64,000 nucleotides of DNA, taken from the NCBI RefSeq assembly GCF_023898315.1, contig NC_064619.1, positions 297,328,150 through 297,392,149 on the forward strand. The letters run 5' to 3'. Position 1 is the first letter of the stretch. Every line of letters starts with the position of its first letter. The notes under the pieces are model-generated. The model did no database searches. It was given only the letters and a program-made list of their open reading frames with translations, and was not told the origin of the DNA. This stretch comes from Schistocerca nitens (lineage: Eukaryota; Arthropoda; Insecta; Orthoptera; Acrididae). Below, piece after piece: positions 1 to 10,789 of this stretch. The position numbers were made by a program, and so were the translations under genes.

Positions 1-690
1 AACGCAACCTTTGGCTCGCCTTCCCCACAATATTATCTATGTGGTCTTTCCAACTGAAGTTGTTCATAATTTTAACACCCAGGTACTTAGTTGAATTGAC
101 AGCCTTGAGAATTGTACTATTTATCGAGTAATCGAATTCCAACGGATTTCTTTTGGAACTCATGCGGATCACCTCACACTTTTCGTTATTTAGCGTCAAC
201 TGCCACCTGCCACACCATACAGCAATCTTTTCTAAATCGCTTTGCAACTGATACTGGTCTTCGGATGACCTTACTAGACGGTACAGTACAGCATCATCTG
301 CGAACAACCTAAGAGAACTGCTCAGATTGTCACCCAGGTCATTTATATAGATCAGGAACATCAGAAGTCCCAGGACGCTTCCCTGGGGAACACCTGATAT
401 CACTTCAGTTTTCCTCGATGATTTGCCGTCTGTTACTATGAACTGCGACCTTCCTGACAGGAAATCACGAATCCAGTCGCACAACTGAGACGATACCTCA
501 TAGGCCCGCAGCTTGATTAGAAGTCTCTTGTGAGGAACGGTGTCAAAAGCTTTCCGGAAATCTAGAAATACGGAATCAACTTGAGATCCCCTGTCGATAG
601 CGGCCATTACTTCGTGCGAATAAAGAGCTAGCTGCGTTGCACAAGAACGATGTTTTCTGAAACCATGCTGATTACGTTCTAAACAGACAG
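1..690 (-). mobile_element. Jockey/CR1-like LINE reverse transcriptase fragment
   Basis: The minus strand reads as the palm and thumb part of a non-LTR retrotransposon reverse transcriptase, open to the window edge. Visible blocks, N to C, are HGFRKHRSC, FLDFRKAFDTV, the SGVPQGSVLG block, IYINDLGDNL, the catalytic FADD box (293-304) and NNEKCEVI. Such proteins copy the element RNA at a nicked target. The endonuclease half is absent: homology stops near 690, where unrelated DNA and then a Tc1 remnant begin. The 3' end lies outside the window. The stretch I read has no stop, so it is fairly young compared with the copy at 5.5-7.3 kb. Clade assignment (Jockey versus CR1) is by eye and uncertain; that it is a LINE is very likely. 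Confidence 0.88.
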
Positions 691-833
691 TGTATAAAAC
701 CATCGAGAACATAGAGTTCGCCACAACAGCTGGAGACAAGAAGAACCGCATACCAGTTAAGAGTGTTGCTGCTACTGCACTTGTCGACGGACCTTGTGTT
801 TTCTGTGGTTGCAGACTTAATTTTAGTATTAAC

Positions 834-1838
834 TAAGTCGGCGTTCCGAAATATCCCAAAGGTGTTCTATAGGATTCAGGTCAGGAATCTGTGCAAGCCA
901 CTCCATTATAGTAATGTTATTGTCGTGTAACCATTTCGCCACAGGCCGTGCGTTATGAACAGGTGTTCGATAGTTTGAAAGATGCAATCGCCATCCCCGA
1001 ATTGCTCTTCAACAGTGGGAAGCAAGAAGGTGCTTAAAACATAAATGTAGGGCTGTGCTGTGATAGTGCCACACAAAACAACAAGGGGTGCAATCCCCCT
1101 CCATGAAAAACACGACCACACCATAACACCATCTCCAATGAATTTTACTATTGGCACTACACACGCTGACAGACGACGTTCACCCCGCTCTCGCCATACC
1201 CACACCCTGCCATCTGATCGCCACATTGTGTACCGTGATTCGTCACTCCACACAACTTTTTTCCACTGTTCAAACGTCCAATGTTTACGCTGTTTGCACC
1301 AAGAGAGGCGTCATTTGGCATTTACCGGTGTGTTGTGTGGCTTATGAGCAGCCGCTCGACCATGAAATCCAAATTTTCTCACCTCCCGCCTAACTGCCAT
1401 AGTACTTGCAGTGGATCCTGATGCAGTTTAGAATTCCTGTGTGATGGTCTGGATAGATGTCTGCCTATTACACATTACGTCTCTCTTCAACTGTCGGCGC
1501 TCTCTGTCAGTAAACAGACGAGGTTGGCCTGTAAGCTTTTGTGCTGTATGTCTCCCTTCACGTTTCCACTTCACGATCACATCGGAAACAGAGCACCTAG
1601 GCATGTTTAGGAGTGTGGAAATCTCGCGTACAGACGTATGACACAAGTGATACCCAATCACCTTGCCACGTTAGAAGTCCCCGAGTTCCGCGGAGTGCCC
1701 CATTCTGCTCTCTCACAATGTCTAATGACTACTGAGGTCGCTGATATGGAGTACCTGGCAGTGGGTGGCAGCACAATGGAGATAATATGAGAAACGTAAG
1801 TTTTTGTAGGTGTTCGGATACTTTTGATCACACAGTGT
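834..1838 (-). mobile_element. Decayed Tc1-like DNA transposon (DD34E type)
   Basis: The 5' terminal repeat on the minus strand starts next to a TA at 1838 and contains GTGATCAAAAGTATCCG. It is followed by a Tc1-type transposase in pieces: a helix-turn-helix half (about 1661-1428, with LNMPRCSVSDVIVKW) and a catalytic half (about 1253-906) with the first aspartate in WSDESRY. The second catalytic block, normally FQQDNAP, has become FQTIEHL, so the second aspartate is lost. Stops and frameshifts separate the pieces. The C-terminal IEH region and the other terminal repeat are degraded. It is the same family as the element at 28529-29513. It cannot encode a working transposase. Confidence 0.85.
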
Positions 1839-2214
1839 ATACCTAACCCCTTACATGCCCTGCTACTCCAGTATAAATGGAGGCAGTTACTTGCTATCTG
1901 CGGTAACCTAGGAAGGGGAATAGTGCATCAATTCTATAAACATGTGCTACTAAGCGTGCATTTATCGCTAGACAAAAAGTCGTCCTGTTGTGATTTCGCC
2001 GTATGTGACGTCAAACGTTCAATGGAAAGGTCCAGGCAAACATTTTCGATCATTGACGTCTCGCCGAAGAAACCCGCACCAAAGATACGGTGACATATTG
2101 TTCCACGCCATCCATTCAACTTTGGACTATTTGGCTCGTTCCCTCGTCACATAAAGAGTTTTCTGATCCCGAGATACGTTGTTTGAGTTGAGTTTATCTG
2201 AAAGATGAAAGATT

Positions 2215-2474
2215 GTCGCGCCAGTGAAATGGAAATGAGCGTTTGGCGCCGTTGGCCGGGAGGCCCCTTTCGAGGCAGGTCCTGCCATTTTGGTGCAGGT
2301 CTTGTTACATTCGACGCCACATTGGGCGACCTGCGAGCCGGATGGGGATGAAATGATAATGAAGACAACACAAGACCCAGTCCCAGGCGGAGAAAATACC
2401 CTACCCAGCCGGGAATCGAATCTGGGCCCCTTAGGAGGGCAGTGTGTCACGCTGACCATTCAGCTATAGGGGCC
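2215..2474 (-). repeat. tRNA-derived SINE (family B)
   Basis: Read on the minus strand, this has a tRNA-like head with a B box near GGTTCGATTCC (here degenerate, with TCGATTCCCGGCTGGG), a segment resembling TTTTCTCCGCCTGGGACTGGG, a TTGTCTTCATTATCATTTCATCCCCATC stretch in part, and a GTCGAATGTAAC tail region. The same order of segments recurs at 35391-35550 (+) and 43525-43722 (-). I recognise it as a common tRNA-headed repeat of orthopteran genomes. I could not define a clean target-site duplication, so the boundaries are approximate. Confidence 0.7.
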
Positions 2475-2549
2475 AGTGAAATAAACTCAGCTAAGGAACT
2501 TTCATTCACAGATGATCTTTCCAGCTTGTTGAATGCAATGGCGTTTATA

Positions 2550-3971
2550 CACTCCTGGAAATTGAAATAAGAACACCGTGAATTCATTGTCCCAGGAAGG
2601 GGAAACTTTATTGACACATTCCTGGGGTCAGATACATCACATGATCACACTGACAGAACCACAGGCACATAGACACAGGCAACAGAGCATGCACAATGTC
2701 GGCACTAGTACAGTGTATATCCACCTTTCGCAGCAATGCAGGCTGCTATTCTCCCATGGAGACGATCGTAGAGATGCTGGATGTAGTCCTGTGGAACGGC
2801 TTGCCATGCCATTTCCACCTGGCGCCTCAGTTGGGCCAGCGTTCGTGCTGGACGTGCAGACCGCGTGAGACGACGCTTCATCCAGTCCCAAACATGCTCA
2901 ATGGGGGACAGATCCGGAGATCTTGCTGGCCAGGGTAGTTGACTTACACCTTCTAGAGCACGTTGGTTGGCACGGGATACATGCGGACGTGCATTGTCCT
3001 GTTGGAACAGCAAGTTCCCTTGCCGGTCTAGGAATGGTAGAACGATGGGTTCGATGACGGTTTGGATGTACCGTGCACTATTCAGTGTCCCCTCGACGAT
3101 CACCAGTGGTGTACGGCCAGTGTAGGAGATCGCTCCCCACACCATGATGCCGGGTGTTGGCCCTGTGTGCCTCGGTCGTATGCAGTCCTGATTGTGGCGC
3201 TCACCTGCACGGCGCCAAACACGCATACGACCATCATTGGCACCAAGGCAGAAGCGACTCTCATCGCTGAAGACGACACGTCTCCATTCGTCCCTCCATT
3301 CACGCCTGTCGCGACACCACTGGAGGCGGGCTGCACGATGTTGGGGCGTGAGCGGAAGACGGCCTAACAGTGTGCGGGACCGTAGCCCAGCTTCATGGAG
3401 ACGGTTGCGAATGGTCCTCGCCGATACCCTAGGAGCAACAGTGTCCCTAATTTGCTGGGAAGTGGCGGTGCGGTCCCCTACGGCACTGCGTAGGATCCTA
3501 CGGTCTTGGCGTGCATCCGTGCGTCGCTGCGGTCCGGTCCCAGGTCGACGGGCACGTGCACCTTCCGCCGACCACTGGCGACAACATCGATGTACTGTGG
3601 AGACCTCACGCCCCACGTGTTGAGCAATTCGGCGGTACGTCCACCCGGCCTCCCGCATGCCCACTATACGCCCTCGCTCAAAGTCCGTCAACTGCACATA
3701 CGGTTCACGTCCACGCTGTCGCGGCATGCTACCCGTGTTAAAGACTGCGATGGAGCTCCGTATGCCACGGCAAACTGGCTGACACTGACGGCGGCGGTGC
3801 ACAAATGCTGCGCAGCTAGCGCCATTCGACGGCCAACACCGCGGTTCCTGGTGTGTCCGCTGTGCCGTGCGTGTGATCATTGCTTGTACAGCCCTCTCGC
3901 AGTGTCCGGAGCAAGTATGGTGGGTCTGACACACCGGTGTCAATGTGTTCTTTTTTCCATTTCCAGGAGTG
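2550..3971 (-). mobile_element. Complete Tc1-like transposon with TIRs and TA target duplication
   Basis: The 1422-bp element is bounded by TA dinucleotides at 2548-2549 and 3972-3973. Its inverted termini both begin CACTCCTGGAAAT and stay similar for about 30 bp through GAACAC. Nearly the whole interior is one transposase gene on the minus strand. Complete termini, target-site TAs and an open reading frame make this the best candidate in the window for a recently active element. It has no introns and no insertion inside it. Confidence 0.95.
2705..3727 (-). CDS. Tc1-family transposase, apparently intact
   Basis: This 340-residue transposase would cut and paste the surrounding 1.4-kb element in the nucleus. 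Starting at MPRQRGREPY gives the usual Tc1 length of about 340 residues; the frame extends 108 codons upstream, but that part is low-complexity and runs out through the terminal repeat, so I rejected it. The N-terminal half carries two helix-turn-helix segments (FERGRIVGMREAGWTYRRIA, then SARTIRNRL). Catalytic residues are the aspartate in FSDESRF, the aspartate in FQQDNARPH (codon 2996-2998) and the glutamate in SPIEHVWD (codon 2897-2899). The last two are separated by 32 residues, not the 34 typical of Tc1. No stop or frameshift interrupts it. Confidence 0.93.
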   Translation of the reverse strand: MPRQRGREPYVQLTDFERGRIVGMREAGWTYRRIAQHVGREVSTVHRCCRQWSAEGARARRPGTGPQRRTDARQDRRILRSAVGDRTATSQQIRDTVAPRVSARTIRNRLHEAGLRSRTLLGRLPLTPQHRAARLQWCRDRREWRDEWRRVVFSDESRFCLGANDGRMRVWRRAGERHNQDCIRPRHTGPTPGIMVWGAISYTGRTPLVIVEGTLNSARYIQTVIEPIVLPFLDRQGNLLFQQDNARPHVSRANQRALEGVSQLPWPARSPDLSPIEHVWDWMKRRLTRSARPARTLAQLRRQVEMAWQAVPQDYIQHLYDRLHGRIAACIAAKGGYTLY

Positions 3972-3973
3972 TA

Positions 3974-4423
3974 TTTATAAAACGAATCTTTTCTTCTTGG
4001 ATCATCATTTGCTTCTACTGTCCGTAACACTTTCATTCTGCAAGGGTGCAACTAGGATTTTGGGAGCACTGTTGAAAGTGCTAACCCTATACGGATGGAC
4101 TTGCTGGGAGGGCAGTTGAACCCTGAAACTTCTGTGGACAAGCGCTCTACAGACCGAACTGTCCAGGAGCGATTTAACAGCCGCATCACCTCGATACCCT
4201 ACCTTCCAAATTTCGATAAGTTTGATAAAACCGCTTCATTTGTAAATGATATTTATTAGCACGACTAGTTTCGGAAACTATTTCACCGTAATCTGGATGT
4301 CAAGTAATAGTCGGCCTAGTAAACTTTATTAACAATTGATGCGGATTTCTCAATCTTAGCAATATGACCCTATTCTGTGGTTGTTCACCAAATAAGACTT
4401 TATCTTCCGAGCTTTACTTTGGA
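3974..4423. other. No gene recognised
   Basis: Nothing coding is supported here. Around 4258-4290 there is an ACGACTAGTTTCGG motif, a variant of the CGACCGGTTTCG-type dispersed repeat motif that recurs elsewhere in the window. Confidence 0.5.
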
Positions 4424-4620
4424 AGCTAGGAGACGAGGTACTGGTGGAAGTATGGCTGTGAGGGTGGCTGGTAAGTCTTGCCTGGAGAGCTCAGTTGGTA
4501 GAGTGCTTGCCCGCAGAAGGCAAGGTCCCGGGTTCTAATCGCGCTGTGGCAAGCAGTTTTAATCTTCCAGGAAGCTTCCAAGTGAGCGCACACCCCGCTG
4601 CAGAGTGAAAATAAATTCTG
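4424..4620 (+). repeat. tRNA-derived SINE (family D)
   Basis: The tRNA head has an A box in GAGCTCAGTTGGTAGAGTGC and a B box in GGTCCCGGGTTCTAATC. A leader precedes it (GAGGTACTGGTGGAAGTATG), and the body contains AGTTTTAATCTTCCAGGAAG and GCTGCAGAGTGAAAAT. The same organisation recurs, decayed, near 20.8 kb and twice near 22.3 kb. RNA polymerase III would transcribe such an element. It is a repeat and not a tRNA gene. Confidence 0.8.
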
Positions 4621-5519
4621 AAAACTGAAAGCTTGTATTAATCATTCGATGTTTTCCTAAGATATTTTACATCTTCCATTTCTAGTTCCCCTCAATCTAC
4701 TTTGCTGTGAACGAATTGGTAGACCTAAGGGTGGATCTCTTCCATATTTAAATCTGAAATTTCGCTGAGTCTGCAGGTCCGATTTCGTTTCAGTAAACAC
4801 TGAAATACACTGCACCTTCTCATGAGAAGTAGCCATTTTGTTTGGAGTCTATTTCACGGTGTCTCATTTATAGACAGGGAAAACAAAAATCCAATGCGGT
4901 AAAAAAACTTTGAATATCATTTGAGTACATGGTACAAATCTGATGAAGATATCTCATTAATTACATATGCAATATTTTTTAAGTAATTGTAAATGGACTG
5001 TATGTTCATCAAGTATATCTAAAGCATGTACTGATGACTCCCCATCGCAGTTACTGTTGTAATCGTGACCAGTTGAAATCAGCATTGGACATCTACACAT
5101 ACTTGTGGCGCATCACGCATGTCTTCATATCGTTAAACGCAACTTACAAGGGCAAAGGATGAGGTTCAACCGATCAGCGATATAGATGATATGTGAATAC
5201 GACCTGTACTAATCGAAACCTGCCATACAAATTGTGAGATGAAGTGGGGTCTGAAAGAAATACTGTAATATTAAATCCAAACCGATCATTATTGTCTGAT
5301 TTTCTGATTAGGTAATTCATACTTTAAAAGTGAAGACTCCAAGGAAATAGGTGCCATATGGTCTAAGCTTCCTGATATTGTTTGTTGCATCAACCAATCA
5401 GTTCATCGAATCGTATAGCTCGTTGCTTCATTAACAGTCAGCAGTGCAAATAAAAGCTAAACAAACCATCTGACGGCACCCAAAATCTCACCGCATTTTT
5501 CCGCAGCCGCGAGGATCAC
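4621..5519. other. No gene recognised
   Basis: AT-rich DNA with no reading frame that I can relate to a family and no repeat boundary that I can define. Confidence 0.5.
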
Positions 5520-7330
5520 TCTACATCTACATTTATATCTACATTTACATGGAAACCCTGCAAATCACATTTGAGTACCTGGCACGGGGATCATCTAACC
5601 ACCATCACAATAACTCTGTATTATTACAATCTCGTACACCCCGCGGAAAAAACGAACACCTATATCTTTTTGTGCGAGCTCTGATTTCCATTACTTCATT
5701 ATGATGATCATTTCTCCCTATGTAGGTCGCCGTCAAAAAAATGTTTTCGCATTCGGAGGAGAAAGTTCGTGATCGAATTTTTGTGCAAATATTCCGCCAC
5801 AACGAAAAACATCCTTGTTTTAATGATGTCCACCCCAAATCCTGTATCATTTGAGTGACACTCTCTCCCCAATTTCGCGACGATACAAAACTTGCTGCCC
5901 TTCTTTGAACTTTCTCGATGTACACCGTCAGTATGTACCAGGTAAGGACCCCACACCGCGCGGCATACTCTAAAAGAGGACGGATAAGCGTAGTGTAGGC
6001 AGTCTCTTTACTGTATCTGCCACATTTTCTGAGTTGTTGCTGCCTGTGGATCACGGGGTCCCGGGTTCGATTGCCAGCCGGGTTGGGGATATTCTTTGCC
6101 CGGGGAATGGGTGTTTGTGTTGTCATCATTATTTCATCATCATCATTATTCGCGACAGTGGGTAGATTGGACTGTGTAAAAATTGGACTTTGTACGGCGC
6201 TGAAGACTACGCAGAATATTTAGCTGAAGTTACAACCTTAAGATTTGGTTGATTTATCGTGTAATCGAAGTTTAACGGATTGCTTTTAGCAGTCATGTGA
6301 ATGAACTCACACTTGCATAGGGTCAACTGCCAATTTCGCACCACACAGATATATTTTATAAATAGTTTTGCAATTTGCTTTGATCTTCTGATGTCTTTGC
6401 TAGTCTATAAACGACATCATCATCTGCAAACAACCTAAGACGGCCACTCAGATTGTCTCCTAAATCGTCCACATAAATAAGAGACCGCAAAGGCCCTATA
6501 ACACTACGTTGGGGAACGCCAGAAACCATTTCTGTTTTGCTCGATGACTTTTCGTCAATTACTACGAACTGTGACCTCTCTGACAGGAAATCACGAATCC
6601 AGCCACGTAACTGAGACGATATTCCGTGAGCACGCAATTTCACTACAAGCTACTTGTGCGTTACAGAGTCAAAACCCTTCTGGAAATGTAGAAATAAGAA
6701 ATTAATTTGAAATCTCTTGTCAACAGCACTCAGCAATTCGTGTGTGTAAATATCTAGTTGTATTTCACAAGAACAATGCTTTCTAAATCCGTGTTTACTA
6801 CGTATCAATAGACCGTTCTCTTCGAGGTAATTCATAATGCTGGAACACAGTATATGTTCCAAAATCCTGTTGCATATCGACGTTAATGCATTGGACCTGT
6901 AATTTAGTGGATTTCTCCTACGGCCTTTCTTGAATATTGGTGTGACCTGTGCAACTTTCCCGTCTTTAGGTATGGAGCTTTAGTCGAGCGATCGGTTGTA
7001 TGTGATTGTTAAGTATGGAATTATTGTATCAGCATACTCTGAAAGGAACCTAGCTTTAGTCTGGACCGGAAGATTTGCTTTTGTTAGGTGATTTAAGTTG
7101 CATCATTACTACGAGGATATCTATTTCTGCGTTACTCATGTTTGCAGCTGTTCTTGTTTCGAATTCTGGAATATTTACTTCGTATTCTTTGCTGAAGGAA
7201 TTTCGGAAGGCTGTGTTGAGTAACTCTGCTTTGGCAGTACTATCTAGCTTCGAATTTGCGGAGGAGCACCTCGATTTTATACCTCTACCACTGGTGTCAG
7301 TTGTTCCAGTCAACAATGCATGGTTGACAA
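5520..7330 (-). mobile_element. Decayed Jockey/CR1-like LINE, interrupted by a SINE
   Basis: The minus strand carries a LINE in pieces. From high to low coordinate: pre-RT region (7316-7056, LLNTAFRNSFSKE), fingers (6862-6650, HGFRKHCSC and FLHFQKGFDSVTHK), palm (6643-6356, SGVPQRSVIGP and LFADDDVVYR), and the C-terminal part (6000-5605, SKETAYTTLIRPLLEYA, EKVQRRAASFV, REI-like RARTKRY). The 3' end near 5520-5600 has the TCTACATCTACATTTATATC simple-repeat tail. About 60 residues between the palm and SKETAY are missing, replaced by a SINE at about 6035-6235. Many stops and frameshifts show it is long dead. It belongs to the same family as 23262-24131 and probably 1-690. Confidence 0.85.
6035..6235 (+). 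repeat. tRNA-derived SINE (family C) inside the LINE
   Basis: The plus strand has a B-box-like CCCGGGTTCGATTGCC, then TTCTTTGCCCGGGGAATGGG, TGTTTGTGTTGTCATCATTA and a tail GACTGTGTAAAAATTGGACT. This resembles the tRNA-SINE body of family B but has a different tail. The A-box half is poorly preserved. It sits exactly where the surrounding LINE lacks sequence, so it marks either an insertion with a deletion or later loss. Boundaries are approximate. Confidence 0.65.
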
Positions 7331-7732
7331 GAATTACCTTTCACTTGTACGGACTATAATGAGGTTTATACATCCGCACTTCAGACGATGACGCTCACAG
7401 TCAGTGCTGAACAACCTTCCAAAACAATTTTCCTTTTAGAAGGTACAGAAGCTGCCTTTTTATATGAGGACCTTTGATCACTGAACGTCACGGGGATCCG
7501 AGAGTTGCCCATGTGCAGAATGGGACGCTCGGAATAAACATTATGTGATGCGTTTTGGTGCGTTGAATTCATGAGGCGATGAATTCATCTTGCTAGCAAG
7601 TCAAAAGGCAACAGAAGCCACAGGAAAATATCCCCGCGAAGTCTACTATTTTCACAAAACAAAAATAGGAAGATTCTCGTGTAATATAATGTCAGCGAGA
7701 AGATCATTAGAGACGAAGCACAAGAGCAAATA
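7331..7732. other. No gene recognised
   Basis: Spacer between the dead LINE and the mariner remnant. Short open frames on both strands match nothing that I know. Confidence 0.4.
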
Positions 7733-8980
7733 CGAGAGGGAGTTGGAAAATAAGTTTCCCCTGTCGACTGTGGGCAGAGTTGTGTGATATGGAAGAAAGA
7801 CGACACGGCATGTGAACGCGCACGTGCAAGACACCGAAGACTCCGATACACCATTGGGTAGAGGTCGACCGCGATCAAGCAGATGGCGCTGTCGCAGTGC
7901 CTGTGCGAAGCGGAGGCCAGCCGCGCGGTCTTTTCTCGGTGCTATGAAGAGAAGGTGCGTTTTGGAGTCGTGGTCAAAGGCGTAAGTGAGAGCTGTTATC
8001 CGCTATGAATGGGAACGTGGAGTATCAGACACAGAGGTTCATAACCGTCTTGTTGAGGTGTATAGGTCAGGTGTGATGTCGAGGCAGATGGTGCGGAGAT
8101 GGTGCCAGCAATTCAGTGATGGACGTCAGCAAGTGAAGGGTACACAGGGACCTGGACGGACGCGCACGGCCACTACAGATGCACATGTCAGGAAAGTGGA
8201 TGATATGGTTAAAGCGAACCGGCGTATCTCTATCGATGGAGTAGTGACAGAACTTGGAATCGGACATGAGCGAGCTCACAAGATCATCCACGACATGGCG
8301 TTCAGCCTGGAACAGCTCGTGCGTTACCATGGATCTGGCAATGACCTTCTGTTTCGGACTGTAACGGGGAATGCACACCCGAATCGAAGGCCGCATCCAT
8401 AGAGTGGAAACATCCGTCATCACCTGTCCGAAAGAAGTTCAAAAGCACTCCGTCTGCAGGTAAAGTGCTACTCACCGTTCTCTAGGACGCCAAAGGAGTT
8501 TTGCTGCGCCACTCTGTCGAAATTGAAAGAGGTGATTCGGAAAAAGCGGCCTGGCCTTCTTAGATCTGGCGTTCTGCTGTTGGATGACAGTGCGAGACCA
8601 CATACTGCGACGGCAACGCAAAACCATATTGCAACTCTTGGTTGGGAGCGCTTACACCATCCGTCTTACAGTCCGGATCTCGCACCAAGTGACTTCCATC
8701 TGTTTTCTACTTGAGGAAGACTCTCGGTGGAAGGTGCTTTCGCAACAATACTGACGTCAGACAAGTCATTCAATGCTTCTTCCGTATGCAACGCCCTGAT
8801 TTTTTCCTGTAAGTCTTTTTGCAGCTTATAAAGCTGTTTGAAAAATGTCTCAATGTACTTGGAAATTATGTAGAAAAATAAAGATATGTATCATCTTTAA
8901 TGTCTCATTCTCTTTTTTTCCTTTCACACACAGCTCTAACAACAGTCGACAAGGGAAATTTATTTTCCAACTCCCCCTCG
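7733..8980 (+). mobile_element. Mariner-like transposon remnant with long TIRs
   Basis: The 1248-bp element is flanked by TA at 7731-7732 and 8981-8982. Its ends are inverted repeats beginning CGAGRGGGAGTTGGAAAATA, clearly alike for about 55 bp and more weakly to about 80 bp. The interior encodes a decayed mariner transposase on the plus strand. The boundaries were deduced by aligning the two ends by eye, and the TA dinucleotides agree with the known target preference of the superfamily. Confidence 0.88.
7986..8780 (+). pseudogene. Mariner transposase pseudogene (DD34D type)
   Basis: The N-terminal DNA-binding part is open from about 7986 to 8402, with a first helix-turn-helix around VSDTEVHNRLVEVY, the linker GPGRTRTATTDAHVRKV and a second helix-turn-helix around ISIDGVVTELGIGHERAHKI. 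In the next block, the family's GDEXW box (first catalytic aspartate) is missing: a small deletion after RTVTGN shifts the frame. The sequence then resumes with the SIEWKHPSSPVRK and KVLLTVL motifs in another frame, and after a stop with VLLLDDSARPHTA and YSPDLAPSDFHLF, which hold the second and third aspartates. One aspartate and frame continuity are lost, so it is inactive. Product class is certain; subfamily is not. Confidence 0.9.
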
Positions 8981-8982
8981 TA

Positions 8983-9818
8983 AAACGCCTAGCTGGGTCC
9001 ATAAAACAGGAGTGTTTATCTAGTCCCCAATTTGAATTTATGGATAGGTATTACCGAGGTAATTGTACAAGTTCGTGTGCCTAAGTTACTGCATGATGAC
9101 AAGAAAATTAAGGTGATATTTGAGAAAATAGAGGAATTACTAAAAATATGTGGAGTGTAAATTTGATTGCCGCAAGCTATTTGAACTCAAGCGTATATTA
9201 ACACATCTAATATGTACTTGCTAGCCGACCTTATGGTCAAGCGAGAATGGATATTTGGGTTAGTTGTTGGTGTGTTTGATGTGCAGAAATGTCGAAAAAC
9301 ATCATTGGTTTATATTACCAAAAGCGACGGAGAATCTTTCCCTAGTTTCAATGAGTCAGCTATGTCATTTAACTTTCGTCTTCGTAGGTGGACGGCACGT
9401 ACCATGAAACTAGACTATACCAATCCGTTTATGGTACTTAATTGGTCTCTTGCGAAGTTTATAGTGAAGTATTGGGAAGCATTTCAGGAGAAAGCGAAGA
9501 AAGGGGAGAATGATGGGAAGAATTACTGAAGGGTATAGCCTACGAGAAAGGAATAAAAGTGAGTGGCTTAGTAGTCTTGCAATAGGTTTCATCTTCTCGT
9601 AGACAAGATACTCTTCCAAAATGAGAATAGACGAAAATGTGCTTGGGAAAGACTTAAAGACATAGAAATATATAAACAGATCACGGTTAAACAATGATTC
9701 AGATACCAAATATATAACTGTAAACCATACCCAGGTGCGGACATGGACTCGGATTGTAGCCTAGGATAAACATGATAAAGAAGGAAGAAGTATACAATGA
9801 ATACTGAAATTTAGCACA
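8983..9818. other. No recognised gene; one unidentified open frame
   Basis: A 105-codon frame runs from 9212 to 9529 (+). It has no signal peptide, known motif or clear coding bias that I can see, and I do not call it a gene. The rest is AT-rich spacer. Confidence 0.4.
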
Positions 9819-9827
9819 TAATGAAAC

Positions 9828-10031
9828 GCCGGCCGGTGTGACCGAGCGGTTCTAAGCGCTACAGTCCGGAACCGTGAGACCGCTACGGTCGCAGGTTCGA
9901 ATCCTGCCTCGAGCATGGATGTGTGTGATGTCCTTAGGTTAGTTAGGTTTAAGTAGTTCTAAGTTCTAGGGGACTGATGAACTCAGAAGTTAAGTCCCAT
10001 AGTTCTCATGGCAATTTGAACGATTTGAACG
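9828..10031 (+). repeat. SINE family A copy with target-site duplication
   Basis: This is the first of about 17 copies of the dominant SINE. The head resembles a class II (Leu/Ser-like) tRNA, with A box GTGACCGAGCGGTT, a long variable-arm hairpin (ACCGCTACGGT) and B box GGTTCGAATCC. The body has GATGTCCTTAGGTTAGTTAG and the tail GTTAAGTCCCATAGT. It is flanked by TAATGAAAC at 9819-9827 and 10032-10040. RNA polymerase III would transcribe it and a LINE would mobilise it. Confidence 0.92.
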
Positions 10032-10040
10032 TAATGAAAC

Positions 10041-10649
10041 AATATGGAAAATCTCTGAGGCAGTGACCAATGGCCTACTTAAAATCGTCAAGAGCAGTTC
10101 AGAAACGAAACTGGCCGTAATACAAAGAAATAACATAGCCAAGTCGCCTTACTTCTCATGCAGAATGATTTACTCATTGCAACCTTAATACTCGTATGCA
10201 GCCACGTTATTAAATGGAGTTAGTTTACATATATTGTCAGAGACTAATGTAACATTTGCATATCTCCTGTAAGCATTTCTGTTACCAAAACAATATCGAT
10301 GCAACAAAACGATTTCTTGCTTGTTGTTAATATTATATGTAGGTCTATATATTTTCCGTACATTGATGTTATTTACAGACAAACTTTTACAAAAATGTCA
10401 GTTGAGAGACTCAAGCGATCAAAACAGGAGATCCAGATGAGAAGTTCTGAAAAGTGTTCCGGGCTGTTAGCTGCATAATCGGCCAAGAGGTCAACGTCCT
10501 ACATGTATTAATAATTAACAGACCTGAAATTTCTGAATCAATTTACGCAAAGGATGACAGGACTTTGATTAACAGATTAGAAAATAACTTCCATAGTATT
10601 CGTGGGAGTATTAGAGATAAAAAATTTCAGCAGAAGACAAATATGTAGA
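10041..10649. other. No gene recognised
   Basis: AT-rich spacer. Short frames at 10185-10382 (-) and 10454-10648 (+) match nothing that I recognise. Confidence 0.4.
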
Positions 10650-10785
10650 ACAAGTAGTTACATGAGAAAATTTGAAGCAGGTGGCGCTTTCAGATTAAGA
10701 GATTGGCACAGGAGAGGAAATCAGTCTTGATGGGTATGAAAAACGAGTCAGAAGACTGGTGACATAAGAAAAGATGAAACGAAAA
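10650..10785 (+). mobile_element. RTE LINE 3' end fragment (decayed)
   Basis: The stretch around AAGAGATTGGCACAGGAGAG and GTCAGAAGACTGGTGACATA resembles the C-terminal LAQ-R and 3' untranslated end of the RTE elements in the window (compare the reverse complement near 14235 and 61110). Only this last part is recognisable, and it has stops. Confidence 0.5.
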
Positions 10786-10789
10786 TCAA

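Noticed and set aside
906-1393. Plus-strand frames overlapping the Tc1 remnant
   Set aside because: They are shadows of the minus-strand transposase pseudogene.
3728-4051. 108-codon N-terminal extension of the Tc1 transposase frame
   Set aside because: It runs through the terminal repeat and outside the element. Starting at 3727 gives the normal family length and start region.
9212-9529. 105-codon open frame
   Set aside because: No motif, signal peptide or repeat relation that I can name; such lengths are expected by chance in AT-rich DNA.
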